DNA of 64,000 nucleotides from Pantoea sp. Nvir (GTDB taxonomy: Bacteria > Pseudomonadota > Gammaproteobacteria > Enterobacterales > Enterobacteriaceae), in NCBI RefSeq assembly GCF_009829915.1, contig NZ_SZZW01000001.1:62001-126000 (forward strand), given 5' to 3'. Both the position numbers and the translations under genes were made by a program. Numbering within the stretch: the first letter of the stretch is position 1; each line of letters begins with the position of its first letter. Shown one piece after another: positions 35,830-44,491 of the stretch. The notes beneath the pieces were generated by a model. It had not been told where the DNA came from. It searched no databases and saw only the letters and a program-made list of their open reading frames with translations.

Positions 35830-36654
35830 TTAGAGAGAAAGTTGGCGCTGCGAACGCGTAGGTAGTAAAAACAGAAGTAGTGTTGGAATAAGATAGAAAA
35901 AATATACTGTTACTTCACTGATGCTTGGTGATTCCTGATAGCCTAGCACTCCCTGAAGCAAGGTCCCCAATAGCGAATGAGTAGATAGCACATTACTCAT
36001 ATCAAACACAACAGTCTGAAAGTGGTTCCAGATACCTGCTTCATGAAAAGCGCGCACGGCGCCTGCTGCCAATCCGGCGGCGACAAAAAGAATAAATAAA
36101 CCGCTCCAATAAAAGAAATTTGCCATATTAAGCCGTATGCCACCTAAATAAAGCAGAATACCAAGCACTATCGCAGTAGCTAGACCGAGGAGCGCTCCTA
36201 TCGCTGGAGCGTAACCGACATCCTGAGTAAAAGTTGCCAGTAGAAAAAAAATCGACTCCAGCCCTTCTCTCGCCACAGCAAGAAACACCATCAGCACCAG
36301 AGCTAAACCTCCGCATCTACTTTGGTTCAGTGCCTGATCAACTGCCTCTTCAAGCTGCGCACGCATGTTACGAGCTGCCTGGCGCATCCAGAATACCATC
36401 GAGGTAAGAATGGCGACAGCTACAACGGCTACGATACCTTCAAACAACTCTTGTTCTTTTTGCGGAAACTCTCCGGTAGTCTGATTAATAAAAACTCCAA
36501 GTGCTACACAAATTGTGGTAGCGATAAAAACGCCCGTCCATAGTGCAGGGAACCATTGCTTACGTCCCGTGCGTTTTAAATAACTACTGATTAAACTCAC
36601 AATCAGTGCCGCTTCAAGGCCTTCACGTAGCATGATAAGAAAAGGAACAAACAT
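35830..36654 (-). CDS. efeU: ferrous iron permease EfeU
   Basis: EfeU is an FTR1-family inner-membrane iron permease. I chose the ATG at 36654 (MFVPFLIMLREGLEAALIV), with GAGG six nt upstream; a second ATG at 36666 overlaps that ribosome-binding site. 274 residues (E. coli 276). Both REXXE iron-binding motifs are present: REGLE near residue 10 and REGLE near 130. Seven membrane segments are plausible. The gene is intact, unlike in E. coli K-12 where it is frameshifted. First gene of efeUOB, behind a candidate Fur box. Confidence 0.95.
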   Translation of the reverse strand: MFVPFLIMLREGLEAALIVSLISSYLKRTGRKQWFPALWTGVFIATTICVALGVFINQTTGEFPQKEQELFEGIVAVVAVAILTSMVFWMRQAARNMRAQLEEAVDQALNQSRCGGLALVLMVFLAVAREGLESIFFLLATFTQDVGYAPAIGALLGLATAIVLGILLYLGGIRLNMANFFYWSGLFILFVAAGLAAGAVRAFHEAGIWNHFQTVVFDMSNVLSTHSLLGTLLQGVLGYQESPSISEVTVYFFYLIPTLLLFLLPTRSQRQLSL

Positions 36655-36714
36655 TACCAACCTCATGAATGTTAAGCAGAGTTAACCGCAGACAAAGCTA
36701 CATAAAATGCGAAT

Positions 36715-36733
36715 GCTACCGATTAGCATTATC
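36715..36733 (-). promoter_or_regulatory. candidate Fur box upstream of efeU
   Basis: On the minus strand GATAATGCTAATCGGTAGC matches the 19-bp Fur consensus GATAATGATAATCATTATC at 15 positions, 61 bp before the efeU ATG. The core is also an inverted repeat, AATGCTA/TAGCATT. Iron repression of efeUOB by Fur is known in E. coli. Confidence 0.6.
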
Positions 36734-36836
36734 GCCATTAAAAAAACAAGTAATCTTTCGAAATTATTTTGTTGAAGACATCAAAAAAATCTACTACTAA
36801 CGTAAAGAAGCAAGCATACATTACTCCATTTAGCAA

Positions 36837-38330
36837 TTATTTAGTAAGGTATTCCGCTTCAGCTGCGGCAAAACGCTGTTGCATAGCAGCTGATGGCGCA
36901 CGACTTAGTAGGCTAAATACTACAATCGCGATACTGGCAAAAACGAAGCCAGGAATGATCTCATAAAGATCCAGCCAGTGGTACTGTTTCCAAATCAGAA
37001 CGGTTACTGAACCGACAATAATACCTGCCAGAGCGCCGTTTCTCGTCATACGCTTCCAACAGACACCTAAGAGAACCACTGGTCCAAAAGCTGCCCCAAA
37101 ACCGGCCCAAGCATAGCTTACTAGTCCCAGCACGCGGTTATTCGGATTAGAAGCAAGAGCAATGGAAATTAGTGCCACTAGCAGTACCATGGCACGACCG
37201 AACCACACAAGTTCTTTCTGACTAGCATTTTTGCGTAGCAAACCTTTGTAGAGATCCTCAGTTAGTGCGCTAGAGCAGACTAACAGCTGGCAACTCAATG
37301 TTGACATTACTGCTGCTAAAATAGCCGAAAGTAAAATCCCCGCAATCCACGGATTGAACAAAATACGTGCCAGTTCAATAAAGACACGCTCGCTGTTACC
37401 GCTGACTCCAGCTGCTTGCTCAGGATGGTTCTGAAAGTAAGCGATCCCAAAGAAACCAACGGCTACTGCACCTGACAAACAGAGTACCATCCATGCCATA
37501 CTAATACGACGAGCGGTGCGGATTGAACGGTGAGAGTCTGCTGCCATAAAGCGTGTTAAAATATGTGGTTGCCCGAAATATCCGAGTCCCCAGCCAAGAA
37601 AAGAAATAATAGCAACGAAATTTAGTCCTTTAAGCATACTGAGGTCTTCAATATTTTTTGCCTCAATGACCGATAACGAATCGTCTAATCCACCTACCGC
37701 AACAATCACGATGATTGGCGTTAAGATTAATGCGAAGATCATCAGACTTGCTTGCACAGTATCAGTCCAGCTCACCGCCAAAAAACCGCCCACCAAAGTA
37801 TAAAGGATAGTCGCTGCCGCACCAGCCCAAAGTGCTGTTTCATAGCTCATACCGAACGTACTTTCAAATAGACGCCCACCTGCTACTATGCCTGATGCAC
37901 AATAAATGGTGAAGAAGATCAAGATTACTAACGCAGAGATCACGCGCAAAACTTTGCTTGTGTCTTCGAAGCGGCTAGTAAAAAAATCAGGTAAAGTTAA
38001 GGCATTATCATGGTGCTCGGTCTGTACTCGTAAACGTCCCGCTACGATTTTCCAGTTTAGCCAAGCGCCGATAGTTAAACCGATGGCAATCCAGCTTTCA
38101 GAAATACCTGAAAGAAAAATCGCACCGGGTAGTCCCATCAGAAGCCAACCGCTCATATCTGATGCGCCCGCTGATAGTGCGGTTACTACACTGCCTAGAC
38201 TGCGGCCTCCTAAAATATAATCATCAAAATTCTTAGTAGAACGGTAAGCTACAAAACCTATTAGCACCATCCCAATTATATAAATTAAAAAAGTTACTAT
38301 CATTGGTGTAGTTGGTGTGGTTGTACTCAT
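36837..38330 (-). CDS. putP: sodium/proline symporter PutP
   Basis: PutP imports proline with Na+ (solute:sodium symporter family). The ATG at 38330 follows GGGAGAGACAA and gives MSTTTPTTPMIVTFLIYIIGMVL; an open extension to 38384 lacks homology. About 497 residues (E. coli 502). Conserved: RSTKNFDDYILGGRSLG, the sodium-site ALSAGASDMSGWLLMG near 50-70, GWGLGYFGQPHI, and YAWAGFGAAFGP. Divergent from putA with a shared control region, as in E. coli. Its last residues (AEAEYLTK) are shorter than in E. coli. Confidence 0.96.
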   Translation of the reverse strand: MSTTTPTTPMIVTFLIYIIGMVLIGFVAYRSTKNFDDYILGGRSLGSVVTALSAGASDMSGWLLMGLPGAIFLSGISESWIAIGLTIGAWLNWKIVAGRLRVQTEHHDNALTLPDFFTSRFEDTSKVLRVISALVILIFFTIYCASGIVAGGRLFESTFGMSYETALWAGAAATILYTLVGGFLAVSWTDTVQASLMIFALILTPIIVIVAVGGLDDSLSVIEAKNIEDLSMLKGLNFVAIISFLGWGLGYFGQPHILTRFMAADSHRSIRTARRISMAWMVLCLSGAVAVGFFGIAYFQNHPEQAAGVSGNSERVFIELARILFNPWIAGILLSAILAAVMSTLSCQLLVCSSALTEDLYKGLLRKNASQKELVWFGRAMVLLVALISIALASNPNNRVLGLVSYAWAGFGAAFGPVVLLGVCWKRMTRNGALAGIIVGSVTVLIWKQYHWLDLYEIIPGFVFASIAIVVFSLLSRAPSAAMQQRFAAAEAEYLTK

Positions 38331-38750
38331 TTGTCTCTCCCACTTTACAGTTGTTTCTCCAAGAGAAACCGCACGCTGGAGCATCGCGTGAATATGTATA
38401 TGTAATATACTTTATCCACGTTCACGCACTTACCCCTAGGCGCGGTATCTTGCCGGAAAGGCGCAACACGCACAATGGTATCTAACACAGGCATCACGGT
38501 GGCTCTACCTTTTGTTGATGTATTTTGTTGACAGGTTGCACGAGCTCACATTTCAATAGTTGCACCTGCGTAATTTTGACAAGATTCTTACAACAAGTTC
38601 CTGACTATCTTTTTTTTGACGCTAACAAATTAATCATTAAAAAGGCTGCAACACAGGTCACACTTAACACTGTTGCACAATATTACAACATCAGTGATAG
38701 TGCTGCCCACATACGTATTATAAGATACAAAAAAAAGGAGTGAAGATGTC
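38331..38750. promoter_or_regulatory. put control region with PutA operator motifs
   Basis: The divergent putP-putA intergenic region carries four copies of GTTGCA, the half-site bound by the PutA ribbon-helix-helix domain: 38535-38540 (+), 38559-38564 (+), 38646-38651 (reverse) and 38671-38676 (+). A leader hairpin GTTTCTC-CAA-GAGAAAC (38353-38369) precedes putP. Since PutA keeps its DNA-binding domain, proline-responsive autorepression is probably retained. AAGGAG lies 10 nt before the putA ATG. No other gene is seen here. Confidence 0.7.
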
Positions 38751-41700
38751 ATGGGCATGACTACTACCATTGATATGAAATTAGATGAAACTACCCGCGA
38801 ACGTATTAGACTGGCGGCGCAAAAGATTGACCGCACCCCGCATTGGCTCATTAAACAAGCAATTTTTCATTATCTCGTCCAATTGGAAAAAGGAGAAATA
38901 TGGCCGGAGAGTCCTATAACAACATGCGCACTGATCGAGATAGAAGAGAAACCAACAGAAGAAACATATCGGCCTTTTTTTGATTTTGCCGAAAACATTC
39001 TGCCGCAGTCAATGTTAAGAGCCACTATTACCTCTGCTTGGTGTCATCCTGAAACTGACGCTATACCTATTTTGCTAGAACAGGCAAGGCTGTCTAGAAG
39101 TCAGGCAGAAAAAACGTACGAGCTAGCATATAATCTTGTCGATAAGCTAAGGCAAAAAAAATGGGCGACTGGGCGCGCTGGAATAGTGCAAAGTCTACTA
39201 CAGGAGTTCCCATTATCTTCGGAAGAGGGGGTGGCTCTAATGTGTCTGGCAGAAGCGCTTCTCCGTATTCCAGATAAAGACACTCGCGATGCCATAATTC
39301 GTGACAAAATAAGTAATGGAAATTGGCAATCACATCTTGGGCGTAGCTCTTCCCCATTTGTTAACGCTGCTACTTATGGATTGTTCTTTACTCGGCGTTT
39401 TATATCAAACGATAAAACTAACCTATCGCACTCTCTTAACCTAATCATTGATAATTTTTGTAAGCCTTTTATTCGTAAAGGTTTTGATGTAGCAATACGT
39501 CTTATGGGAGAGCAGTTTGTTACTGGAGAAAACATTGCCGAAGCATTGGCGAATGCAAGAAAGTTGGAAGCAAAAGGTTTTCGATATTCTTACGATATGC
39601 TTGGTGAAGCAGCGATGACTGCCAGCGATGCTAAAGCTTACTTAGTATCCTACCAGCAGGCGATCCACGCTATCGGAAAAGCCTCCAAAGGCCGCGGTAT
39701 CTATGAAGGCCCTGGCATCTCGATCAAACTTTCTGCATTACATCCGCGCTATAGCCGTTCTCAATATGAACGCGTAATGGAGGAACTTTATCCACTTCTA
39801 AAATCTCTAACGTTGCAAGCACGTTCTTATGATATTGGTATTAATATTGACGCCGAAGAGGCTGACCGATTAGAGCTGTCACTCGATCTGCTGGAGAAGC
39901 TCTGCTTTGAGCCGGAACTGGAGGGGTGGAACGGCATCGGCTTCGTGATCCAGGCCTATATGAAACGCTGTCCGTTCGTAATCGACTGGCTGATCGATTT
40001 AGCACAACGTTGTCACCGACGCTTGATGATTCGTCTAGTAAAAGGGGCTTACTGGGACAGCGAAATCAAACGCGCTCAGGAACAAGGCCTTGAGAACTAT
40101 CCAGTATATACCCGCAAGGTCTACACCGATATTTCTTACTTAGCTTGCGCCCGAAAATTACTGTCAGTACCAAACCTAATCTACCCACAGTTCGCCACCC
40201 ACAACGCCCATACCTTAGCGACAATATACCAAATGGCAGGTAACAACTACTATCTAGGCCAGTATGAGTTCCAATGCCTACATGGTATGGGTGAGCCACT
40301 CTATCAGCAAATAGTAGGTAAGGTCGAGGATGGCAAACTGAACCGCCCATGCCGAATATATGCCCCAGTTGGTACACATGAAACACTACTCGCCTACCTG
40401 GTACGTCGCCTGCTGGAAAATGGCGCTAATACTTCTTTTGTTAATCAACTCGCGGATACCTCTTTACCAATAGATGATATAGTGGCTGATCCAGTCTCAG
40501 CTGTTGAAAAGCTAAGTGCTAGTGAAGGCATCATTGGTCTGCCGCATCCGAAAATTCCTTTACCCCGCGATCTTTACGGTACGGTCCGTAGGAACTCTAT
40601 TGGAATCAATATGGCCAATGAACACAATTTAGCTAAGCTTTCCAGTTCTCTACTGAACAGCGCCACACAATCCTGGCTGGCGCAGCCTATTATTGATAGC
40701 GAACTAATAAGCTATGGTGAGACATCGTCTGTTATCAACCCTGCCGTTCTAAGCGATATTGTTGGCCAAGTACGCGAAGCAAGTGAAGCGGAAATTTCAC
40801 TAGCGCTAGACGCCGCAGTGAATGCTGGTTCGATCTGGTTTGCGATTCCTCCGACCGAGCGTGCTGAGATTCTCGATCGCGCGGCGCAGCATATGGAAGC
40901 TTCGATGAATCAGCTCATCGCTATTCTAGTGAGAGAAGCAGGCAAAACCTACAATAATTCCATCGCAGAAGTGCGTGAAGCAGTAGATTTTTTACGCTAC
41001 TACGCCAGTATAGTTCGTAATAATTTTGATAATGCAACCCATCGTCCTCTAGGACCAGTGGTCTGCATCAGCCCATGGAACTTCCCACTAGCGATTTTCA
41101 CCGGGCAGATTGCAGCTGCGCTGGCAGTGGGCAATAGCGTACTAGCTAAACCTGCCGAACAAACTCCCTTGATAGCTGCACAGGCAGTACAGATACTGCT
41201 AGATGCAGGAATACCTTCTGGTGTGCTGCAGTTACTACCAGGTAAGGGAGAAACCGTTGGAATGCAATTAACGTGCGATCCGCGCGTACGTGGTGTAATG
41301 TTTACCGGCTCTACCACAGTAGCTACGTTGCTGCATCGTACTCTAGCCGGTCGTCTTAATCCGCAGGGTTGTCCGATACCACTTATCGCTGAAACCGGCG
41401 GATTAAATGCGATGATTATCGACTCATCCGCACTGACAGAACAAGCAGTGGTCGATATTCTTGCTTCAGCGTTTGACAGTGCTGGACAACGTTGCTCAGC
41501 ACTACGTCTGCTCTGCCTGCAAGAAGATGTAGCAGATCACATTCTGAAAATGTTGCGAGGAGCGATTGCAGAATACCGTATGGGTAATCCAGAACATTTA
41601 TCTACTGATATTGGTCCGGTAATTGATGCCGAAGCAAAATCCAATATTAAATTTCATATTCAAGCTATGCTAAATAAAGGCAATGTGGTCTATCAAGCAG

Positions 41701-42704
41701 TACAGGAGAACTTGAAGGATAGGATAGGGTGGCAGAACGGTACATTTATCAAACCAACTTTGATTGAACTTGAACGAATTAGAGACTTAGAAAAAGAGAT
41801 TTTCGGTCCGGTACTACATGTAGTACGCTATGCGCGTGACGCGCTACCGCAACTGATCGAACAAATTAATGCCACTGGTTACGGTCTGACACTGGGCGTG
41901 CATACTCGTATAAATGAAACTCTTGCGAAGGTAATAGGAAAGGCTAAAGTAGGCAATATGTACGTCAACCGCAATATGGTGGGAGCGGTGGTCGGAGTAC
42001 AACCGTTTGGCGGGGAAGGATTATCCGGCACCGGACCAAAAGCGGGCGGTCCGCTCTACCTCTATCGCCTGTTATCCAGTCGTCCAGAAGATGCACTAGG
42101 GCTTATCTTTAAGCATCATGATGCTGAACGCCATACGGACAGTGTGCTGTGCGAATCGCAGCTAGAGCCCCATATTGCATTAAGTACCTGGGCCAAAAAA
42201 GATAACCCTGAATTTTCGGCTCTCTGCCAGCGCTACTCTGCATTAGAACTCGTGGGTAGTGTTCTTCTATTGACTGGTCCAACCGGCGAGCGCAATACTT
42301 TCTCTTTACTACCACGCGAACGTATACTCTGTATAGCTGATAATGAGCAGGATATTCTGGTGCAGTTAGCAGCAGTAACTAGCGTCGGCAGCCAGGCACT
42401 ATGGCCAGACGATGAGTTGCATCGTAAGATGCGTAATATGCTGCCGCGTATAGTACAGGCACGTATTCATTTGTCAAAAAATATGCTTTCGTCACACTTT
42501 GACGCCGTCATTTACCATGGTGATACCGATCAATTGCGTATACTGTGTAAGCAAATTGCTGCTCGCGATGGTGCGATTATTTCTGTGCAAGGTTTTACCC
42601 GCGGTGAAACCCATTTGCTATTGGAACGTCTGTTAATTGAACGTACTTTAAGCATTAATACTACTGCTGCGGGTGGAAATGCTAGCCTAATAAATATTGG
42701 CTAA
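38751..42704 (+). CDS. putA: trifunctional PutA: repressor, proline dehydrogenase, P5C dehydrogenase
   Basis: PutA oxidises proline to glutamate and represses the put genes. The 1317-residue protein (E. coli 1320) is complete. It has the ribbon-helix-helix DNA-binding domain (MKLDETTRERIRLAAQKIDRTPHWLIKQAIFHYL, about 8-45) and the FAD-dependent proline dehydrogenase barrel (YDMLGEAAMTA, GPGISIKLSALHPRYSR, the FATHNAHT region). The aldehyde dehydrogenase domain has CISPWNFPLAIFTG and catalytic Cys in GQRCSALRLLC near 920, and the C-terminal domain ends GGNASLINIG. Keeping this very large gene intact in a reduced genome implies selection for proline catabolism, perhaps as carbon and energy source. 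Two hairpins follow the gene. Confidence 0.97.
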   Translation: MGMTTTIDMKLDETTRERIRLAAQKIDRTPHWLIKQAIFHYLVQLEKGEIWPESPITTCALIEIEEKPTEETYRPFFDFAENILPQSMLRATITSAWCHPETDAIPILLEQARLSRSQAEKTYELAYNLVDKLRQKKWATGRAGIVQSLLQEFPLSSEEGVALMCLAEALLRIPDKDTRDAIIRDKISNGNWQSHLGRSSSPFVNAATYGLFFTRRFISNDKTNLSHSLNLIIDNFCKPFIRKGFDVAIRLMGEQFVTGENIAEALANARKLEAKGFRYSYDMLGEAAMTASDAKAYLVSYQQAIHAIGKASKGRGIYEGPGISIKLSALHPRYSRSQYERVMEELYPLLKSLTLQARSYDIGINIDAEEADRLELSLDLLEKLCFEPELEGWNGIGFVIQAYMKRCPFVIDWLIDLAQRCHRRLMIRLVKGAYWDSEIKRAQEQGLENYPVYTRKVYTDISYLACARKLLSVPNLIYPQFATHNAHTLATIYQMAGNNYYLGQYEFQCLHGMGEPLYQQIVGKVEDGKLNRPCRIYAPVGTHETLLAYLVRRLLENGANTSFVNQLADTSLPIDDIVADPVSAVEKLSASEGIIGLPHPKIPLPRDLYGTVRRNSIGINMANEHNLAKLSSSLLNSATQSWLAQPIIDSELISYGETSSVINPAVLSDIVGQVREASEAEISLALDAAVNAGSIWFAIPPTERAEILDRAAQHMEASMNQLIAILVREAGKTYNNSIAEVREAVDFLRYYASIVRNNFDNATHRPLGPVVCISPWNFPLAIFTGQIAAALAVGNSVLAKPAEQTPLIAAQAVQILLDAGIPSGVLQLLPGKGETVGMQLTCDPRVRGVMFTGSTTVATLLHRTLAGRLNPQGCPIPLIAETGGLNAMIIDSSALTEQAVVDILASAFDSAGQRCSALRLLCLQEDVADHILKMLRGAIAEYRMGNPEHLSTDIGPVIDAEAKSNIKFHIQAMLNKGNVVYQAVQENLKDRIGWQNGTFIKPTLIELERIRDLEKEIFGPVLHVVRYARDALPQLIEQINATGYGLTLGVHTRINETLAKVIGKAKVGNMYVNRNMVGAVVGVQPFGGEGLSGTGPKAGGPLYLYRLLSSRPEDALGLIFKHHDAERHTDSVLCESQLEPHIALSTWAKKDNPEFSALCQRYSALELVGSVLLLTGPTGERNTFSLLPRERILCIADNEQDILVQLAAVTSVGSQALWPDDELHRKMRNMLPRIVQARIHLSKNMLSSHFDAVIYHGDTDQLRILCKQIAARDGAIISVQGFTRGETHLLLERLLIERTLSINTTAAGGNASLINIG

Positions 42705-42720
42705 GAAAGAAAAGAAGCAG

Positions 42721-42741
42721 TAATTTTCTGCCAGAAAATTA
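42721..42741 (+). terminator. hairpin after putA
   Basis: TAATTTTCT-GCC-AGAAAATTA, a perfect 9-bp stem 16 nt after the putA stop, without a T tract. May stabilise the 3' end. Confidence 0.4.
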
Positions 42742-42840
42742 TATAGGACACGCTAGAAAAAAATGCCCTATTCGCTTCTTAGCAAGCGAGCCTCCTTACC
42801 GCACAAGCTATATAATTAACTGTGCGCCTGGATATTAATA

Positions 42841-42875
42841 TAAAAAGCGCATCCCATGATACGCTTTTTATTGTA
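42841..42875 (+). terminator. probable putA terminator
   Basis: TAAAAAGCG, 12 nt, CGCTTTTTA followed by TTGT. The A-stem-T arrangement suits termination in either direction. Confidence 0.55.
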
Positions 42876-43045
42876 AATAATCTTCTATCGGTGATAACCA
42901 GTAGTATCTTCTTTTGTAGATTCATTTAGAATGACACTCTTGTTTTTGTCTGTGTTTAGTAATTTATGGCTAGTTCCGTAGGTGGTTAATTAGAAAGAAA
43001 CTAGCTAGTTTTTTCACTCCTCCGCTTCTCTTATTCAGAGAAGTG

Positions 43046-43642
43046 TTAATTCAGAGTGACGACACCTTGACTCGACCAAATAATTTCTCCAGTTTTTACT
43101 GACATCAATTGCATCTGCAGCGTCGGTGTTTTCGCATCGCCCTGTACGGTGCTATAAAGTACGTACTGTGCTTTTAAAGTACGAGCTAAGCCAATTGCCT
43201 TACTACGGGAGTGAAAACTGTCATTTGTAGATAGTCCTAACATTTGCCTGGTTTGTGCTAGCTGGTCGTTGGTTACTAGAGTAAACTTTCCGTTATTGAC
43301 CAGTGCATTCTGGATTGCATTAGTAGCTTTTTCTTTTTGTAAAGTGCCGTTAGTGCTATTTTTAATGCAATCAACCATCAGCAAGCTGTTTGAAGAACTA
43401 TTTACCGAATGTAACATTTGCGACACTAAAGGTTGTACGCTGACATCCCAGTTAATAGTCTTGAACTTCGGCAGCTGCGGCACTATTTGTGGTTTCGGAA
43501 TAGGCAGTGGTGGCTGCGTTGCTTCAGTGGGTCGTATTAGTTCAACATGCGCTGGTCTCTGCTGCTGTTTAGTAACGCAGCCAGTGAGAAGAATAAGCGT
43601 CATCAGTAGTAACGCTACAGAACGAGGTAATTCATGAAACAC
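43046..43642 (-). CDS. lpoB: penicillin-binding protein activator LpoB
   Basis: LpoB is an outer-membrane lipoprotein that reaches through the peptidoglycan to activate PBP1B. I chose the GTG at 43642, giving a signal peptide with lipobox LTGC (LLLMTLILLTGC); the frame is open to 43774, but the extra 44 residues precede a normal signal and match nothing in LpoB. It has a proline-rich linker (PTEATQPPLPIPKPQIVPQLP) and a globular domain matching E. coli (NNGKFTLVTNDQLAQTRQMLGLS, SKAIGLARTLKAQYVLYS, PTLQMQLMSVKTGEIIWS). About 198 residues (E. coli 213; the linker is shorter). The upstream stretch may hold the last scraps of ycfL. Confidence 0.88.
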   Translation of the reverse strand: MFHELPRSVALLLMTLILLTGCVTKQQQRPAHVELIRPTEATQPPLPIPKPQIVPQLPKFKTINWDVSVQPLVSQMLHSVNSSSNSLLMVDCIKNSTNGTLQKEKATNAIQNALVNNGKFTLVTNDQLAQTRQMLGLSTNDSFHSRSKAIGLARTLKAQYVLYSTVQGDAKTPTLQMQLMSVKTGEIIWSSQGVVTLN

Positions 43643-43853
43643 GCGATAGTTCTCAAATATAAAAGTAGAAACTAATCTAACTAGCTTTGAGGTTAAGGTT
43701 TCCCCGCTAAGAAGGAAACTACACCAGCAGCCCCAGTACCCGTTTTTGCAGGGTAACTTCAGTCTTTTTTTCATTAGACCGATAAGTAAAGCATCGACAA
43801 TTTCATTTTTAAATACTTCGAAGTATCAATCATTATTTGGTGATGTGTGAAAA

Positions 43854-44204
43854 TTAGTAGGCTAGCATGGGTCCTAGCGGCCGTCCGCCCAACAGATGCA
43901 TATGAATATGATTCACTTCCTGTCCACCGTGACGGTTACAGTTTATGATCAAGCGATATCCGTCTTCGGCAATACCTTCAGAACGTGCTATTTTCAAGGC
44001 CACGGTAAATAAATGTCCCATAGACTCTTCATGGATAGGTAATAAATCGTTGACGGTAGGAACTAATACATTAAGAACAATTAAAACATGGGTCGGTGCT
44101 TTTGGAGAGATATCTCGAAAAGCTGTCACTAGTTCATCCTGGTATACCACGTCAGCAGATATCTCTCGACGAATGATTTTACTGAAAATAGTTTCTTCCA
44201 CCAT
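43854..44204 (-). CDS. hinT: HIT-family purine nucleoside phosphoramidase HinT
   Basis: HinT hydrolyses adenosine 5'-phosphoramidates. 116 residues (E. coli 119; the last few residues are lost and it ends GPMLAY). The histidine triad is HIHMHLLGG near 100, with [13 protein letters not shown] at the N-terminus and [19 protein letters not shown] precedes the ATG by 8 nt. It lies between ptsG and lpoB as in E. coli, with fhuE lost from beside ptsG. Confidence 0.95.
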   Translation of the reverse strand: MVEETIFSKIIRREISADVVYQDELVTAFRDISPKAPTHVLIVLNVLVPTVNDLLPIHEESMGHLFTVALKIARSEGIAEDGYRLIINCNRHGGQEVNHIHMHLLGGRPLGPMLAY

Positions 44205-44458
44205 GACACAATTCCTTGAGTGTGCTTAATATTCGAGTCCTATGTGAGAGGATTTTTTTCCTTTCAACATAGTACCATTTTTTTCGATTAACCACCTTAT
44301 CGAATAATAACTTGTCTTCTCAATTAGGAGCACGAAGTTTTTTTGCGTTTTTGACCACCAACTGTATATTCCATATAACTCCGATAGTTTTACCCTACAC
44401 TAGAACTTTCTATTGTAACATTCCGAACTGAATATTTATCGTATTTTTTAAACACACC

Positions 44459-44480
44459 AAAATCTCCCTAGGGAGATTTT
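44459..44480 (-). terminator. 22-bp palindrome, ptsG terminator
   Basis: Arm AAAATCTCCCT and its exact reverse complement lie 12 nt past the ptsG stop. The A/T flanks allow bidirectional termination between ptsG and the downstream hinT. Confidence 0.65.
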
Positions 44481-44491
44481 CTTTATACTAG

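Noticed and set aside
43643-43774. N-terminal extension of LpoB as a separate domain
   Set aside because: It precedes a normal lipoprotein signal peptide. It may be the tail of a ycfL relic, but the match is too weak to annotate.
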